In this document: one piece after another, positions 1-4,840 of the stretch
Numbering within the stretch: the stretch's first letter is position 1
Layout: the number at the start of each line of letters is the position of its first letter
DNA from: Methylocystaceae bacterium UBA5192
GTDB lineage: Bacteria > Pseudomonadota > Alphaproteobacteria > Rhizobiales > Beijerinckiaceae
Assembly (NCBI GenBank): GCA_002412985.1
Contig: DHWC01000027.1
Coordinates: 15,278-20,598 of the forward strand
Reading direction: 5' to 3'
Length of the DNA: 5,321 nt
Program-made: the position numbers and the translations under genes
The notes under the pieces: generated by a model
Told to the model about the DNA's origin: nothing
The model's input: only the letters and a program-made list of their open reading frames with translations
Database searches by the model: none

Positions 1-66
1 GGAATATTAGAGAAATTATAATTTTTTAAGTAATGCAAATTGATGATTTATTTATCTAGACTCATG

Positions 67-100
67 AAAAAAAAGAGCCGTCAGCAAATACTGACGGCTC
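67..100 (-). terminator. Intrinsic terminator of the His-run secreted protein gene
   Basis: A perfect 10-bp stem (GAGCCGTCAG at 75-84 pairing with CTGACGGCTC at 91-100) closes a 6-base loop. Read on the minus strand it is followed directly by eight Ts (67-74). It starts 8 bases after the stop codon of the minus-strand gene, the classic Rho-independent layout. On the plus strand the hairpin is followed by CATAATC, not a T run, so it should act in one direction only. Confidence 0.93.
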
Positions 101-108
101 CATAATCT

Positions 109-624
109 TTACTTAAAGGCTTCTGCTGGATCTTGAATAATCGCTTTCACCCCGGCAAGAGCGTCATCATAGCCTGTGCCTGTGCATCCATACATTCCGC
201 TCGGGTCGCTCCAGCAAATTGGATGTCCGGCTGGGCCGTTGTCAAAAGGCGGCTTGAGCGTTGTTTTATATTTATTAGCGAATTCATCAAGGCGGTCATC
301 GCACCAAAGCGCTTCTTTGCCTGCCGGAATAGCGGTCTCTATTTCTGTTGTGCCCTTATCAACTCTTTTGTTGAATGAATGTAACTCACGATGAGGAATT
401 TGGGCGATTTGTCCATCCCAATAGCTCTTATTTAAATTTGCGCCATCGGATTTGTAGCAGGTTTCGACGACAGCGCGCGAAAGAGAAAGCTCATCGGCAA
501 TCGGAAAATATTTTTCTTCTAATGGGCGGTAATGATGATGATGGTGAGCGGATTTATGCGCATAGGCTGGCAAAGTTCCTACAGCGAGAAGCGCTGCGCC
601 TGCGATAATAACGAGAGACTTCAT
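109..624 (-). CDS. Secreted protein with N-terminal histidine run and four cysteines (function unknown)
   Basis: The 171-aa product is not recognised. A Sec signal peptide is clear: K2, a hydrophobic core at 4-17, and an AYA cleavage motif ending at A22. The mature protein opens with a His-rich segment (H23 and five consecutive His at 27-31), suggesting possible metal binding. Four cysteines (56, 108, 137, 147) are all in the mature part, so two disulfides are plausible in the periplasm. The C-terminal third has a Gly/Pro/aromatic-rich stretch (about 126-152) around C137 and C147. The ATG is set by GGAGT at 632-636, 7 bases upstream. The gene is monocistronic with its own terminator at 67-100. 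It is clearly more GC-rich (about half) than the following spacers (about 30%), which supports real coding. A weak promoter-like pair (TTGCTG, 16 bases, TATGTT) lies near 709-737, but I do not rely on it. Confidence 0.88.
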   Translation of the reverse strand: MKSLVIIAGAALLAVGTLPAYAHKSAHHHHHYRPLEEKYFPIADELSLSRAVVETCYKSDGANLNKSYWDGQIAQIPHRELHSFNKRVDKGTTEIETAIPAGKEALWCDDRLDEFANKYKTTLKPPFDNGPAGHPICWSDPSGMYGCTGTGYDDALAGVKAIIQDPAEAFK

Positions 625-1042
625 CTAATTTACTCCATAACCGGAAACAATTGTCAACGCGAACGCCGCCATGATGGGCGAGTTACTCTGTTTCTACGCG
701 TACGTAATAACATAAGTTTAGAATAATTTTCAGCAATGGTTGCAATCACAGTTAATAACCCAAACAGCCTTATGATTTTATACTCTACAGAACCGAGGAC
801 ATCTAGAAAGTAATAAAAATTTCAATCACATAGAGAAAATTCCAGAACTTAATTCATCTCCTCCAATTACTCGTTTCATCCAATTCAATATGGCTAAAAA
901 GCTTCTCATCAGACCTATCCATCATTTGCCTGGTCTAAGCAAAGCCAATGAGATAAATTTTCAGCTTTAGGATTTTATCGCTTGTTTGGAATAATATTTA
1001 ACTTAACATATGTAGACTATCGTTAAACCTTGAGACCCTGAA
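625..1042. other. AT-rich intergenic region, divergent between two secreted-protein genes
   Basis: This spacer separates a minus-strand and a plus-strand gene, so it must carry both promoters. Overlapping short palindromes (TACGCGTA 695-702, CGTACG 699-704, TACGTA 701-706) could be a protein-binding site for the left gene. Near the right end TTGGAA, 17 bases, TATGTA is a weak promoter candidate for the gene at 1043. A 26-codon open frame at 890-970 has no ribosome binding site and is not called. I see no RNA gene or mobile element. Confidence 0.5.
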
Positions 1043-1288
1043 ATGAACAAAAAATCTTGCGCAGCTTTGCTCGCCCTTTTCGCGATCGGCTCACCAAATT
1101 TGGTCACCGCGCAAAATTATGATGAGAAATTCGAAATTACTGATCCAACTTTTGAGGAGAGATCTAAACAAGAACGCGCACTTGAGAACCGTCGATCAGT
1201 AGAACCGCTCCCAAATACCATGCCAAGCAATCGCAAAAAAAATAAAACCCTTAAAATAGAAGATTCACAGAACCTATTTGATTTTTAA
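1043..1288 (+). CDS. Small secreted protein, paralogue of the 2672 gene (function unknown)
   Basis: The 81-aa product is not recognised. The signal peptide is clear: K3 and K4, a hydrophobic core at about 7-16, and a VTA cleavage motif giving a mature chain that starts at Q24. The 58-residue mature part is charged and has no cysteine. It contains a TDP motif (33-36), an E/R-rich helical-looking middle (37-54), and a basic SNRKKNK block (62-68) before an acidic and aromatic tail. These landmarks align almost without gaps with the 89-aa protein at 2672-2941, including cleavage after residue 23. The start is unusual: there is no good Shine-Dalgarno sequence, only GAG at 1032-1034, and the CTGAAATGAA context resembles that of the paralogue. 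A 14-base palindrome (1280-1293) overlaps the stop. No terminator with a T tract is visible. Confidence 0.78.
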   Translation: MNKKSCAALLALFAIGSPNLVTAQNYDEKFEITDPTFEERSKQERALENRRSVEPLPNTMPSNRKKNKTLKIEDSQNLFDF

Positions 1289-1294
1289 AAATCG

Positions 1295-1411
1295 ACATAA
1301 ATAAAATACAAACAACAGAGTTCTCAGGATAAAAAATTTAGCAATTTATAAATATAGAAAAAATATCCCCACACTCGTCATGCGGATAGCGCCCTTCAAC
1401 ATAAATAAAAT
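1295..1411. repeat. 13-base direct repeat in the spacer before the lipoprotein gene
   Basis: ACATAAATAAAAT occurs exactly at 1295-1307 and again at 1399-1411, between the genes at 1043 and 1534. Low sequence complexity makes chance a real possibility. I see no matching third copy in the window. Confidence 0.4.
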
Positions 1412-1533
1412 CTACCTAGTCAGCAATTTAAGATTTGATTATTGAAACTATATTTAAGGCTCTGAAATTAGAGTATAAAGCGCAGAGATTCTTCAATAAA
1501 TACTTTGAGCTATACATTTAAGGATAGTCAAAA

Positions 1534-1716
1534 GTGAGATTCGCTAACTCAAGTAAAATCATTCTAGCCAGTGTAATATTCGCAATAGCGACGATTATGA
1601 ATAGTTGCGCCGTAAATTATCATGTCAACCCCGTCTGCAAAAATTCAACATCCCTTCCCTTTGCATCTAATTGTCCGGATGAAAAAGAAAGCATGAAGCC
1701 AGAATCATCACATTAA
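1534..1716 (+). CDS. Putative small lipoprotein (60 aa), GTG start
   Basis: The 60-aa product is not recognised. The start is GTG, chosen because AGGA at 1521-1524 sits 9 bases upstream. The N-terminus has R2 and K8, then a hydrophobic core at 9-22 ending in I21-M-N-S-C25, followed by Ala. This looks like a lipoprotein signal with C25 as the lipidated residue, although Asn at -2 departs from the usual lipobox preference. If it is not lipidated, residues 9-22 would be a membrane anchor. The remaining 35 residues hold C35 and C47, which could form a disulfide, and a polar Glu/Lys/Ser tail. It stands alone, with about 245 bases before it and 500 after. A 5-bp hairpin at 1733-1745 lies shortly downstream but lacks a T run, so termination is unclear. 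The gene is small enough that it may not be real. Confidence 0.6.
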   Translation: MRFANSSKIILASVIFAIATIMNSCAVNYHVNPVCKNSTSLPFASNCPDEKESMKPESSH

Positions 1717-2215
1717 AAATCAGATCATATTTTGGCATATTGCCATCTATCTTGCTGCAATTGCTCCAAATGATTTAAAAAAGCAGAGATAATTATATCA
1801 TCTATTTTTTGAAAGAGGGTTATAGGCGCCCCGAACATATAGAAAAAGCAAAAGATCTTAATGATTTAATTCATGAGAAAAAAGCGTATTTTTTAATTTC
1901 GCTAATGCTAGTTATAAATCACTCAAGCGCTAGATTTGAAATGATTCAGTTTTTTTAAAATATTTAGTCAATCGCCTGAGAGCACACTAACCTTGTAATC
2001 TTAATGCAGCACGCTACTTTACTTAGATTAAAAATGATCGATAGAAATAATATTGCGATAGAGATCGTTAGACTATTAAATTAACAGCGTCAAAGTGTTT
2101 TTCATAAAGAGCAGTTTGAATTATATTGAATAACACACTAAAGAGCAGATAAAAGTTGCGTCTCAGCATATAAAATAATAAAGCTTGAGGTAGCAACTTT
2201 AGAAAGGATCATTCG
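1717..2215. other. Long AT-rich intergenic region with a short direct repeat
   Basis: About 500 bases hold no gene that I can support. One plus-strand frame stays open for roughly 60 codons (about 1782-1960) and reads like protein in parts, but it has no ATG/GTG start with a ribosome binding site. Such runs are expected by chance at this AT content. Two CGATAGA copies lie at about 2039-2063. The right end must hold the promoter of the 2216 gene, yet no convincing -35/-10 pair is visible. I see no tRNA, transposase remnant or strong terminator. Confidence 0.5.
2105..2148. repeat. 10-base direct repeat upstream of the 90-aa secreted protein gene
   Basis: TAAAGAGCAG occurs exactly at 2105-2114 and 2139-2148, 34 bases apart (about three helical turns) and 68-111 bases before the ATG at 2216. 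That spacing puts both copies on one face of the helix, as for an activator or repressor site. Only two copies are seen, so a regulatory role is an inference. Confidence 0.3.
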
Positions 2216-2488
2216 ATGAAATTATGCTATATAGCATTAGCTTCTCTTCTAATATCATCTCCAGCCTGGGCTGACAGAAAAGATGCAGATGCCTGCGCCG
2301 CAAATCTTCCCGCAGGATCAAAAGCAATTTATGACGCTGCTATAGGCCAGGTAAAGCCTGGCGCGGACAATAAAGCGCTCGTCCAGGGTATCGTAAAAGG
2401 CATGGTGGACGCAGGCCAACTTAGCCTGTTCAACGCAAAATCAACGGCCCAACCGGCTGGAGAGTGTCTAAAAAAACTCGCTAATTAG
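2216..2488 (+). CDS. Small periplasmic two-cysteine protein (90 aa, alphaproteobacterial hypothetical family)
   Basis: A Sec signal peptide is clear: K2, hydrophobic core 5-15, and AWA cleavage ending at A19. The 71-residue mature protein has one cysteine near each end (C27 in DACAANLP and C84 in GECLKKL), which would tie the helical chain ends by a disulfide. From memory, the ADACAxxLPxxSKxIYDA start, the internal ALV stretch and the AGxCLK ending match short periplasmic proteins annotated as hypothetical in Hyphomicrobiales such as Bradyrhizobium and Methylobacterium. I know no assigned function and could not search. The length (about 90 aa) fits that group. The ATG is set by AGGA at 2205-2208 with 7-base spacing. 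The gene has its own terminator at 2526-2552, so it is probably monocistronic. It is GC-richer than its surroundings and looks like the most conserved gene here. Confidence 0.85.
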   Translation: MKLCYIALASLLISSPAWADRKDADACAANLPAGSKAIYDAAIGQVKPGADNKALVQGIVKGMVDAGQLSLFNAKSTAQPAGECLKKLAN

Positions 2489-2525
2489 CTAATTATACCC
2501 TCTTTGCTCACAAAAAAAAACGAAC

Positions 2526-2552
2526 AAAAAACCCAATATATTTGGGTTTTTT
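2526..2552 (+). terminator. Intrinsic terminator after the 90-aa periplasmic protein gene
   Basis: An 11-bp perfect stem (AAAAAACCCAA at 2526-2536 with TTGGGTTTTTT at 2542-2552) closes a 5-base loop, 37 bases after the stop at 2488. The stem carries CCC/GGG and ends in a T run on the plus strand. The A run on its left also makes a T run on the minus strand, so it could work in both directions. Confidence 0.85.
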
Positions 2553-2671
2553 ATTTAATAATTATTTCTCATCATCAAAGCTAAGCTATGAAGAGTTATA
2601 GACCAGCCAACGAGCTGTTCAAAAATACACCCCTCCATTCTTAAAGCATGATCAAACTGTGAATTACCGAA

Positions 2672-2941
2672 ATGAAAAAAATAAAATTAATACTCGGCTT
2701 GATGACCTTCATGATTCTCTTTGATTTGAGCGCCAATGCTCAAAGCAATTTAATGTTTAATATGCCAGTTGACGGATTTACAGAAACTTCAGACCCTAGC
2801 CTCAATGAAACTTTTGATGACCGCCAAGATGATGATTTTAATTATCAAGAAGCAAAGACCTTAAAGCCAACGACTCGGTCAAATCAAAAAAAGACAAAAA
2901 GTTTTACAGTAATTCTAGATGGAGATCATTGGCCTGAGTAA
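2672..2941 (+). CDS. Small secreted protein, paralogue of the 1043 gene (function unknown)
   Basis: The 89-aa product is not recognised. The signal peptide has K2, K3 and K5, a hydrophobic core at 6-18, and an ANA cleavage motif ending at A23, leaving Q24 as the mature N-terminus. The mature part has no cysteine. In order it has an SDP motif (40-42), a strongly acidic patch (D49, D50, D53-D55), a basic SNQKKTK block (70-76), and a short hydrophobic, aromatic end (about 77-88). The same landmarks occur in the 81-aa protein at 1043-1288 at nearly the same spacing, so I read the two as diverged copies. As there, no Shine-Dalgarno sequence precedes the ATG, and the context CCGAAATGAA is similar. 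The stop codon overlaps one arm of an inverted repeat at 2941-2983. The acidic-then-basic layout suggests binding to a surface, nucleic acid or partner, but this is unproven. Confidence 0.78.
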   Translation: MKKIKLILGLMTFMILFDLSANAQSNLMFNMPVDGFTETSDPSLNETFDDRQDDDFNYQEAKTLKPTTRSNQKKTKSFTVILDGDHWPE

Positions 2942-2983
2942 GACATAAAAGTCCAATGACTAACTCATTTGAGTTTTATGTCT
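2941..2983. repeat. 10-bp inverted repeat overlapping the stop codon of the 2672 gene
   Basis: AGACATAAAA (2941-2950) and TTTTATGTCT (2974-2983) are perfect complements flanking a 23-base loop. The first base of the left arm is the last base of the stop codon. The loop can itself fold (AACTC 2962-2966 with GAGTT 2971-2975), competing with the right arm. It lies between convergent genes, so a bidirectional terminator or 3'-end stabiliser is plausible, but no T run follows the outer stem on either strand. Confidence 0.55.
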
Positions 2984-3023
2984 ATCCGCACCCCATAGAT
3001 GATGAGCGCTTGAGATAATCGAT

Positions 3024-3128
3024 TTAATCTCGAGGAAATTCAGTTTCTCCAGTCATTGGCGCAACAGAAGCGTAATAATCAACAATCGATTGTTTTAAAA
3101 AATCAAATAATCTATCAAATAACTGCAT
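3024..3128 (-). CDS. Micro-protein of 34 aa with an amphipathic helix (function unknown)
   Basis: This short frame is called because of its ribosome binding site: AGGAG (bases 3135-3139, minus strand) lies exactly 6 bases before the ATG at 3126-3128, the best SD on the minus strand of the window. Residues 3-22 place L3, F4, L7, F8, L11, I15, Y18, Y19 and V22 on one face of a helix, with D5, D9, K12 and D17 elsewhere. The tail (23-34) is polar with Pro, Thr, Glu and Asp, and the net charge is about -3. There is no signal peptide. Such peptides often lie on the inner membrane face or bind a partner; toxin-like or sORF-regulator roles are alternatives, and no family is recognised. The SD sits in a hairpin (3132-3155). 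It lies 173 bases downstream of the 3302-3709 gene on the same strand. A chance 34-codon frame is easy at this AT content, so only the SD lifts it above noise. Confidence 0.5.
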   Translation of the reverse strand: MQLFDRLFDFLKQSIVDYYASVAPMTGETEFPRD

Positions 3129-3131
3129 AGC

Positions 3132-3155
3132 TCTCTCCTATTTTCTAGGAAGAGA
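3132..3155 (-). promoter_or_regulatory. RNA hairpin burying the Shine-Dalgarno of the 34-aa micro-gene
   Basis: On the minus strand, TCTC plus TCCTA (with one bulged base between them) pairs with TAGGA plus GAGA around a 5-base loop, giving a 9-bp stem. The whole AGGAGA ribosome binding sequence is in the 3' arm, ending 3 bases before the ATG. Translation would need the stem to open by heat, protein, small RNA or an upstream ribosome. The structure is seen directly; the control role is inferred. Confidence 0.45.
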
Positions 3156-3301
3156 ATAGACAAAGATATGTGCATAGAATGTGCGCTAGAACACATAAGG
3201 AAACAGCATGTACTCCCTGCCCTGTAAATTTACTTATTTGCATAAGCAAAAGATTGTTAACGAGTTAAACTATAGCCTCAAACAACTTTTCGATAATTAA
3301 T

Positions 3302-3709
3302 TTATTTTCCATGCAAATACATTGAAATTGGATCGTTAGAGTCGAACATGTTTGGCTGTGCACGGCCAGAACTCACGATATTTGTGATCGGACGGGTAAC
3401 CGTCAAATCCTTATGAATTTCCTGACGCTTTACTTTCTTGCCAGCTTGTTGACTCTTGACCTTATTCGAGCTCTCTTTGCCCCCTTCCGTAGAATTGAAG
3501 GTTAAATTTTTTGTTTCGTTATGAAAACTCTTCTCTATTGCCATGCGCTCTTCAGGAAAATCCTTAATACTGCCAAGGGGGGTATAATCAATCATAGTTC
3601 TTGGTTTGAGTTGTTCTGGTGGTGCAAATTTTTGCGTAACAAACCAGGTTGCACTGTAAATTAATACTAGAGATAAAAAAACAGTCGAAAATTTTACAAA
3701 TGCGCGCAT
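3302..3709 (-). CDS. Single-pass membrane-anchored protein with basic, low-complexity periplasmic tail (function unknown)
   Basis: The 135-aa product is not recognised. R2 and K6 precede one hydrophobic segment (about 7-25). No clean Ala-X-Ala cleavage motif follows, so it is probably an uncleaved anchor with the remaining 110 residues in the periplasm. A short Pro-rich linker (29-37) follows the membrane. The middle (56-100) is polar and Lys/Asn/Ser/Gln-rich with a basic KKVKR block at 91-95, and looks disordered. The C-terminal part (101-135) has more order-promoting residues. There are no cysteines. The ribosome binding site is weak (AGG at 3721-3723, 11 bases from the ATG). A promoter candidate reads TTGTCG (3757-3762), 17 bases, TAAATA (3734-3739). 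No terminator is visible before the micro-gene 173 bases downstream, so co-transcription is possible. The tail might tether peptidoglycan, a partner or DNA, but that is a guess. Confidence 0.75.
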   Translation of the reverse strand: MRAFVKFSTVFLSLVLIYSATWFVTQKFAPPEQLKPRTMIDYTPLGSIKDFPEERMAIEKSFHNETKNLTFNSTEGGKESSNKVKSQQAGKKVKRQEIHKDLTVTRPITNIVSSGRAQPNMFDSNDPISMYLHGK

Positions 3710-4011
3710 TTATAAGCAGACCTGTATTTTCACTATTTATTGACTATCTATGCCTACGACAAACACATTAATAATCTATTAAGCATTTAAGTCCGTTAAA
3801 ATTTGGAGATTTATACATCAAATCCCTATCGGCTGATGAGATAGCGTGAGGCTTAGCGCTTCTAAAATGAGAGAGAAATTCTAGGAAATTCAATTATATT
3901 TTTATCTAACCAATTGATTATATCTGCCCATAAATAATTAATTCATAGTCTCATAATCTTTTAAGAAACTTTATAGGTTTTCATTTATAATGTATTTAAA
4001 GATTAATCTAA
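3710..4011. other. AT-rich intergenic region between two minus-strand membrane-protein genes
   Basis: This 302-base spacer holds a weak promoter candidate for the gene to its left near 3734-3762 and a 10-base palindrome (AGATTAATCT, 4000-4009) just past the stop of the gene to its right. A 16-codon minus-strand frame (3768-3818) has a partial SD (AGGGA) but is too short to call. I see no terminator, repeat family or RNA gene. Confidence 0.5.
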
Positions 4012-4338
4012 TCATCTTATTTTAATCGGTAGAAAGGACATTATAAACACATAGACTTTTGTGGATAAAGGTTGATTACTATGCAATATTTGGACAACAC
4101 CCTGGATGCGGCCAGATAGAGTATTATGTTCTGCGATTTCTTCACAGCTCATTAGTATTTGCGAGCGCGCTTTTTCTGATCCAGTAACATCCTGAGCTTG
4201 ATGAAAACATTCCTTAACTTGCAGATCAGCTTCATAAAAAACAACAGAGAATGAGAGCGCCCAAACTGATCCGATTATTATCCCAATTAATCGGAAAAAG
4301 GCGATCATTTGTGACGACTTAATAGGTTCTTTTGTCAA
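4012..4338 (-). CDS. Small inner-membrane protein with two hydrophobic segments and a cysteine-containing loop (TTG start)
   Basis: The 108-aa product is not recognised. It starts with TTG, supported by AAGGG 8 bases upstream (4347-4351 on the minus strand); the first ATG (codon 11, 4306-4308) has no ribosome binding site and would remove the positive N-terminus. A strong membrane segment spans about 12-35. A weaker, shorter one lies at about 94-104, ending in K-I-R. Positive residues at both ends suggest both termini are cytoplasmic and residues 36-92 form a periplasmic loop. That loop contains C44 and C65, spaced 21 apart in a helical, charged region, consistent with a helical hairpin locked by a disulfide. 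The C-terminal segment may instead be peripheral. The promoter at 4391-4419 is the best in the window, so this gene is probably expressed alone. Confidence 0.72.
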   Translation of the reverse strand: MTKEPIKSSQMIAFFRLIGIIIGSVWALSFSVVFYEADLQVKECFHQAQDVTGSEKARSQILMSCEEIAEHNTLSGRIQGVVQILHSNQPLSTKVYVFIMSFLPIKIR

Positions 4339-4390
4339 AGACAGAGCCCTTAATCACAGTATCCCAGCAATAAATTGAACAAACTAAAAG

Positions 4391-4419
4391 ATCATATGAT
4401 AGCTATCAAGCTTATTCAA
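4391..4419 (-). promoter_or_regulatory. Sigma70-type promoter of the 4012-4338 gene with embedded palindromes
   Basis: On the minus strand, TTGAAT (4414-4419), a 17-base spacer and TATGAT (4391-4396) match the housekeeping consensus at 4/6 and 5/6. The predicted start leaves a leader of roughly 45 bases. The element is built of abutting palindromes: ATCATATGAT (4391-4400), GATAGCTATC (4398-4407) and AAGCTT (4408-4413). GATAGCTATC lies in the spacer and could be an operator. The plus strand also has TTGAAC (4375-4380) 17 bases before GATAGC, so a weaker divergent promoter may overlap it. Confidence 0.6.
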
Positions 4420-4444
4420 TATTTGTTATTCCCTTAATTATCGC

Positions 4445-4473
4445 TTGCAACTTTTATGATCGAGAAGGATTAT
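4445..4473 (+). promoter_or_regulatory. Candidate promoter of the 4507 gene
   Basis: TTGCAA (4445-4450), 17 bases and GATTAT (4468-4473) each match consensus at 4 of 6 positions. Initiation near 4480 would give a short leader that contains the AAGGAAAGG ribosome binding region at 4491-4499. It is only a moderate match. Confidence 0.35.
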
Positions 4474-4506
4474 ATTGCGGTTGCATCTGTAAGGAAAGGC
4501 CGGGCT

Positions 4507-4758
4507 ATGAATAAATATGCTGTCTATTTCATCTGCGGCTTATTTCTCCAATTTATTTCAGCTTCAGCTGTCATTGCACAAGAGTCAATTGAACAAAATT
4601 TAGAAATAGGGAACCTCTCAGATGGCATTTTAGGGAACTCACAAGACTTCAAAGATGGAGACATTGAAAATCTTGATATTTTAAATGGCTACCCGCATCC
4701 TGATCGAGCAGAAGCCATACAACCTCCACATCGACTGTATCAAACAAAACAAAGATAA
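4507..4758 (+). CDS. Small acidic secreted protein with short NLxxG-like repeats (function unknown)
   Basis: The 83-aa product is not recognised. I chose ATG 4507 over the in-frame ATG at 4456 because AAGGAAAGG (4491-4499) lies directly upstream with 7-base spacing, and the chain then begins with a proper signal peptide: K3, hydrophobic core 5-18, and VIA cleavage ending at A24. The mature protein starts with Q25 and has no cysteine. Residues 31-61 are acidic and semi-repetitive: NLEIG and NLSDG in tandem (31-40), then a DG-ended unit (about 41-52) and a NG-ended one (about 52-61). The C-terminal 22 residues are Pro/His/Arg/Gln-rich and basic. The Ala-Gln junction at the cleavage site also occurs in the 1043 and 2672 products and possibly the 4841 product. 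It is 82 bases before the 4841 gene, with no terminator between, so the two could be co-transcribed. Confidence 0.72.
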   Translation: MNKYAVYFICGLFLQFISASAVIAQESIEQNLEIGNLSDGILGNSQDFKDGDIENLDILNGYPHPDRAEAIQPPHRLYQTKQR

Positions 4759-4805
4759 AATTTAAAATCATTGCAAAATATCGAAACTTTGCAGTAGATA
4801 GTTCT

Positions 4806-4835
4806 TAACGCTCTATAACGCTCTCCTTTTGGAGG
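4806..4835 (+). promoter_or_regulatory. Tandem 9-base repeat and hairpin covering the SD of the Gly/Tyr-rich protein gene
   Basis: TAACGCTCT occurs at 4806-4814 and 4816-4824. It is followed by CTCC (4823-4826), TTTT, GGAG (4831-4834), a 4-bp hairpin that pairs most of the GGAGG ribosome binding site. The stem is short and may be weak, and a possible -10 (TATAAC, 4814-4819) within the repeat would start transcription inside it. Both readings cannot hold together, so the role is open. Confidence 0.3.
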
Positions 4836-4840
4836 TTCGC

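Noticed and set aside
651..657. TTGACA-like -35 on the minus strand before the His-run protein gene
   Set aside because: A -10 at normal spacing would fall on the SD and start region, leaving no leader, and no TATAAT-like sequence is there.
625..672. 15-codon minus-strand frame stopping one codon before the His-run protein start
   Set aside because: A leader peptide was considered because the stop abuts the ATG, but it has no ribosome binding site and no regulatory codon pattern.
133..726. Plus-strand frames of 64-81 codons across 133-726
   Set aside because: They overlap the minus-strand secreted-protein gene, lack convincing ribosome binding sites, and have no signal peptide or coherent composition.
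857..864. Strong minus-strand SD-like GGAGGAG
   Set aside because: The only nearby start is ATG AAT TAA, a two-codon frame, so there is nothing to translate.
1782..1960. Open plus-strand run of about 60 codons that reads protein-like
   Set aside because: No start codon with a ribosome binding site. At about 30% GC, runs of this length are expected by chance several times in the spacers of this window. A blastx search of the translation would settle whether it is a gene remnant.
2555..2638. 27-codon minus-strand frame ending just before the 2526-2552 hairpin
   Set aside because: Its position beside a bidirectional-looking terminator is suggestive, but it has no SD, and the terminator is explained by the plus-strand gene.
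4456..4506. Upstream in-frame ATG of the 83-aa secreted protein
   Set aside because: It has no SD and would put a charged 17-residue extension in front of a normal signal peptide. ATG 4507 has AAGGAAAGG in front.
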